A stretch of DNA of 64,000 bases, from the NCBI RefSeq assembly GCF_900107545.1, contig NZ_FNQZ01000006.1:1-64000 (forward strand). The letters run 5' to 3'. This document shows positions 61,966-64,000 of this stretch, one piece after another; the stretch's first letter is position 1, and each line of letters starts with the position of its first letter. Origin of the DNA: Pseudobutyrivibrio sp. ACV-2 (lineage in GTDB: Bacteria > Bacillota > Clostridia > Lachnospirales > Lachnospiraceae). The translations under genes were made by a program, and so were the position numbers. The notes under the pieces are model-generated. The model saw nothing but the letters and a program-made list of their open reading frames with translations, was not told the DNA's origin and made no database searches.

Positions 61966-63195
61966 TTGCTTAAGAGTTTTGAATTAACAAAAAAGCAGCT
62001 TATAGAAATAGTTGTTGTGATATTTGTGGTTGGCCTTGGAATTCTAGTTTTTGACTTTGTGAATGCAAATTATGGATTCGATGGAACTGTCAGGAGAAAT
62101 GAGGCCGGTGCAGGTCCATCTTCAGAAAATCTTAGAGTGGATTTTAAAGATAACACCAAGGATTTTACTGTGGAAATATCTGATAAGAAGCTGTCTAAAA
62201 AGGAACTAAAGAAAGCCTTTGATAAAGCTATTGCAGAAATAGATGAAACTTATTTAGGCCAGAATAAATCAGCAAATGATGTATGCCAGGACCTTGATTT
62301 AAGGGATAGTTATGTAGATGGCTTGATTGCAGCGGATTGGAAATTTGACTACTACGGCATTATAGCCTCCGATGGAACCTTGAATCAGGATGATATCCCC
62401 GATGAAGGGGTTGTGGTAAACATCACAGGAATGCTTAGCTACGAGGATGAAGAGAACCTATACAGTTTTTCTGTGGTGGTTAATCCTAAGGGGATAGATA
62501 CTTTAGATGGGCAGATTGCAGCTATAAATAAAGCTATAAAAAATGAGGATGAGAGTAGTCGCGGTAAGGAAAAGATGAAACTACCCAAAGAGGCTTCCGG
62601 GATGAAGCTATCCTGGAAGAAAAAGATGAATTATCGTGGGCTGCAGCTGATTATCTTAGGTATGGTTACTGTAGCTGGCATTCAGATTGGAAAAAAGCGA
62701 GATGCAAAAAAACAGCTTGAAGCCACTGCCCATGAAAAGGATATGGACTATCCTCTTATTGTAAGTCAGCTGTCAATTCTCATGGGAGCTGGCATGAGCT
62801 TTAGAAAAGCACTGGAGCGAATTTCAGTTAAATATGTGAATGGCCTGAAAAACGGAGCTAAGCCAAGAGCTGGTTTTGATGAAATACTTATGACCTATCG
62901 CAAGATTACCGATGGTAGAAGTGAAATTCAGGCCTTGGAAGAACTGGGAAAAACCTGTGAAAGCAAAGAATACAGAAAGCTATCAATGATGCTTGTTCAG
63001 AATTTGAGAAAGGGATCAAGGGATTTGCTTGAGGCTCTGGAAAAAGAAGAGAAATATGCCTTTGAGCTAAGAAAGCAAAAAGCAATCAGGGCAGGTGAAG
63101 AGGCATCTACAAAGCTTTTAGTACCTATGGCAGGAATGCTTTTTATAGTGATTATTATTTTGGTTGTTCCGGCTATTTTGCAGATGAATTTATAA
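61966..63195 (+). CDS. tadC: TadC-like platform protein with an added extracytoplasmic domain
   Basis: A 409-residue protein. The C-terminal part (about 225-409) is a T2SSF domain with LSILMGAGMSFRKALERI, MMLVQNLRKGSRDLLEALE and a final membrane helix. Ahead of it, where TadC is normally short, are a membrane helix (about 12-32) and some 170 residues of mostly hydrophilic sequence (about 35-205) predicted outside the membrane, with no family I recognise. The start is TTG behind GGGGAGG. It probably forms the platform with TadB. Confidence 0.8.
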   Translation: MLKSFELTKKQLIEIVVVIFVVGLGILVFDFVNANYGFDGTVRRNEAGAGPSSENLRVDFKDNTKDFTVEISDKKLSKKELKKAFDKAIAEIDETYLGQNKSANDVCQDLDLRDSYVDGLIAADWKFDYYGIIASDGTLNQDDIPDEGVVVNITGMLSYEDEENLYSFSVVVNPKGIDTLDGQIAAINKAIKNEDESSRGKEKMKLPKEASGMKLSWKKKMNYRGLQLIILGMVTVAGIQIGKKRDAKKQLEATAHEKDMDYPLIVSQLSILMGAGMSFRKALERISVKYVNGLKNGAKPRAGFDEILMTYRKITDGRSEIQALEELGKTCESKEYRKLSMMLVQNLRKGSRDLLEALEKEEKYAFELRKQKAIRAGEEASTKLLVPMAGMLFIVIIILVVPAILQMNL

Positions 63196-63222
63196 ACATA
63201 AAAAGAAAGTTGAGGAAGAAAA

Positions 63223-63402
63223 ATGAACTATTTAATGAATAAGATAAAGAACTTTGTTGTTGAAGAGGATGGAATTGGAACAGTGGAAATGATTTTGATT
63301 TTGGTGGTACTTATCGGAATCGTTCTTATATTCAAGGACAATCTAAATTCACTTGTAGCAGACATTTTCAGAACTATTAAAACACAGGCAGGAAGAGTGT
63401 AG
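63223..63402 (+). CDS. Flp-type pilin
   Basis: A 59-residue prepilin: basic leader MNYLMNKIKNFVVEEDG, then a hydrophobic helix IGTVEMILILVVLIGIVLIF. Cleavage after the Gly would place Glu at +5, as in Flp and other type IVb pilins. The RBS is the AGGAAG before the ATG. It is short for an Flp, and its position after tadC fits the major pilin of this locus. Confidence 0.85.
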   Translation: MNYLMNKIKNFVVEEDGIGTVEMILILVVLIGIVLIFKDNLNSLVADIFRTIKTQAGRV

Positions 63403-64000
63403 TGGCAAAAGGATCACTATCGGTTTTCTTTGCACTGATAATGACGGCTGTTATGGGGCTGATTTTCACCATGGGCGAATGCATTAGGCTATACGAGCTT
63501 AATGACTTCGCTCAGGAGTATACCGATATGGCGGTAGAAAGTGCCTTATCGGAATATAATCCATATCTTTGGGCCAATTATAAGTTACTTGCCATTGATT
63601 TAGGCTATGGCAGTAACTCAAAAGGTCCAGGGATTATGGAGCAAAAGACCCTTGATTACTGCAAATACAATTCTAGCGTAGAGTCGGGCCACAATTTTGC
63701 AAGACTAACCGCTGATAGCTGTATGATTCAGGATTATACCCTGCTATCTGATAACAATGGGGCAGGGCTAATGACACTTGGTGTAAAGGCTGCAAAGGAA
63801 GGACTTGCAACTCAGGTAATTGATGGTATTCAGAGCAAGGTGGATAGTATCAACAACATAGAAAAGGTGTCGGTGGAGGATAAGGCAAAGTCAGGAAAGC
63901 AATCCTTAGAGGAAGCCAAGGCAGCCAATTCTGCCGCGAAATATGCAGCAGAACATGATGATAATCCCGATACCCATGCTTCAGATTATCCTGATCCTGT
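63402..64000 (+). CDS. TadE/pseudopilin-like or DUF5702-like protein (partial, runs off the window)
   Basis: A GTG at 63402 shares its G with the pilin stop codon, and the frame is open to the window end (~199 residues). It starts VAKGSLSVFFALIMTAVMG, a short tail plus one membrane helix resembling the secreted-domain proteins of Clostridia Tad loci (DUF5702-type), followed by a hydrophilic region with a coiled-coil stretch (SLEEAKAANSAAKYAAEH). The likely role is a minor pilin or surface part of the pilus; the family call is tentative. Confidence 0.7.
   Translation, partial: MAKGSLSVFFALIMTAVMGLIFTMGECIRLYELNDFAQEYTDMAVESALSEYNPYLWANYKLLAIDLGYGSNSKGPGIMEQKTLDYCKYNSSVESGHNFARLTADSCMIQDYTLLSDNNGAGLMTLGVKAAKEGLATQVIDGIQSKVDSINNIEKVSVEDKAKSGKQSLEEAKAANSAAKYAAEHDDNPDTHASDYPDP

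Overview
The window looks like chromosome of a low-GC, motile, anaerobic Firmicute of the Lachnospiraceae, most like Butyrivibrio or Pseudobutyrivibrio. The grounds are purine-rich ribosome binding sites, the MecA/GdpP/CdaR-type gene set, a large flagellin preceded by a sigma-28-like promoter, a Clostridia-type Tad (Flp) pilus locus, several GGDEF and chemoreceptor proteins, and a sugar-ABC/LacZ/GalK cluster. The assignment is inferred from gene content. I saw no rRNA, tRNA, CRISPR array, prophage or complete insertion sequence.

Layout. 1-3.8 kb is an accessory patch: a long hairpin element, two near-identical GH114-like glycosidase genes, and between them a DUF1016 (YhcG-type) nuclease gene with a perfect palindrome at its 3' end and a decayed fragment of a second DUF1016 gene. 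3.9-13.3 kb holds two GGDEF proteins, a chemoreceptor, SfsA, a Nudix hydrolase, an ECF S component, a 2-hydroxyacid dehydrogenase and an aminotransferase. 13.3-24.7 kb is a galactoside module: AraC regulator, CUT1 binding protein, two permeases, GH2 beta-galactosidase, a small membrane protein and galactokinase, followed on the opposite strand by a CdaR/PucR-like regulator and an MsmX/UgpC-type ATPase that probably powers the importer. 24.8-28.8 kb is gdpP-rplI-dnaB. 28.8-36.8 kb carries a DUF1858 protein, a 2[4Fe-4S] ferredoxin, MecA, a Ser/Thr kinase fused to a MinD/TadZ-like domain with a second such protein overlapping it, a GH18 protein, a threonylcarbamoyl-AMP synthase, an LMW-phosphatase-like protein and a dCMP-type deaminase.

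36.8-44.3 kb is a complete F-type ATP synthase operon (atpZ/I-I-B-E-F-H-A-G-D-C) whose c subunit has a sodium-binding signature. It ends with a small coiled-coil gene. After greA come a shortened AAA-ATPase-like gene lying between two near-identical promoter repeats, a tocopherol-cyclase-like protein, pepD, a phosphofructokinase, and the dnaX-ybaB-recR cluster. 53.1-58.4 kb is flagellar: a 963-residue helical protein with a FliK-like C-terminus, flagellin and FliS. The window ends inside a Tad pilus locus: prepilin peptidase, TadZ-like, TadA/CpaF ATPase, TadB, an enlarged TadC, Flp pilin and the start of a pseudopilin-like gene.

The structures most worth following up are a family of hairpin elements with covarying stems at 28.75, 29.5 and 38.6 kb, the DUF1016 palindrome that matches its own coding sequence, the kinase/MinD-like pair, and the insertion-like direct repeats around the AAA-ATPase gene.
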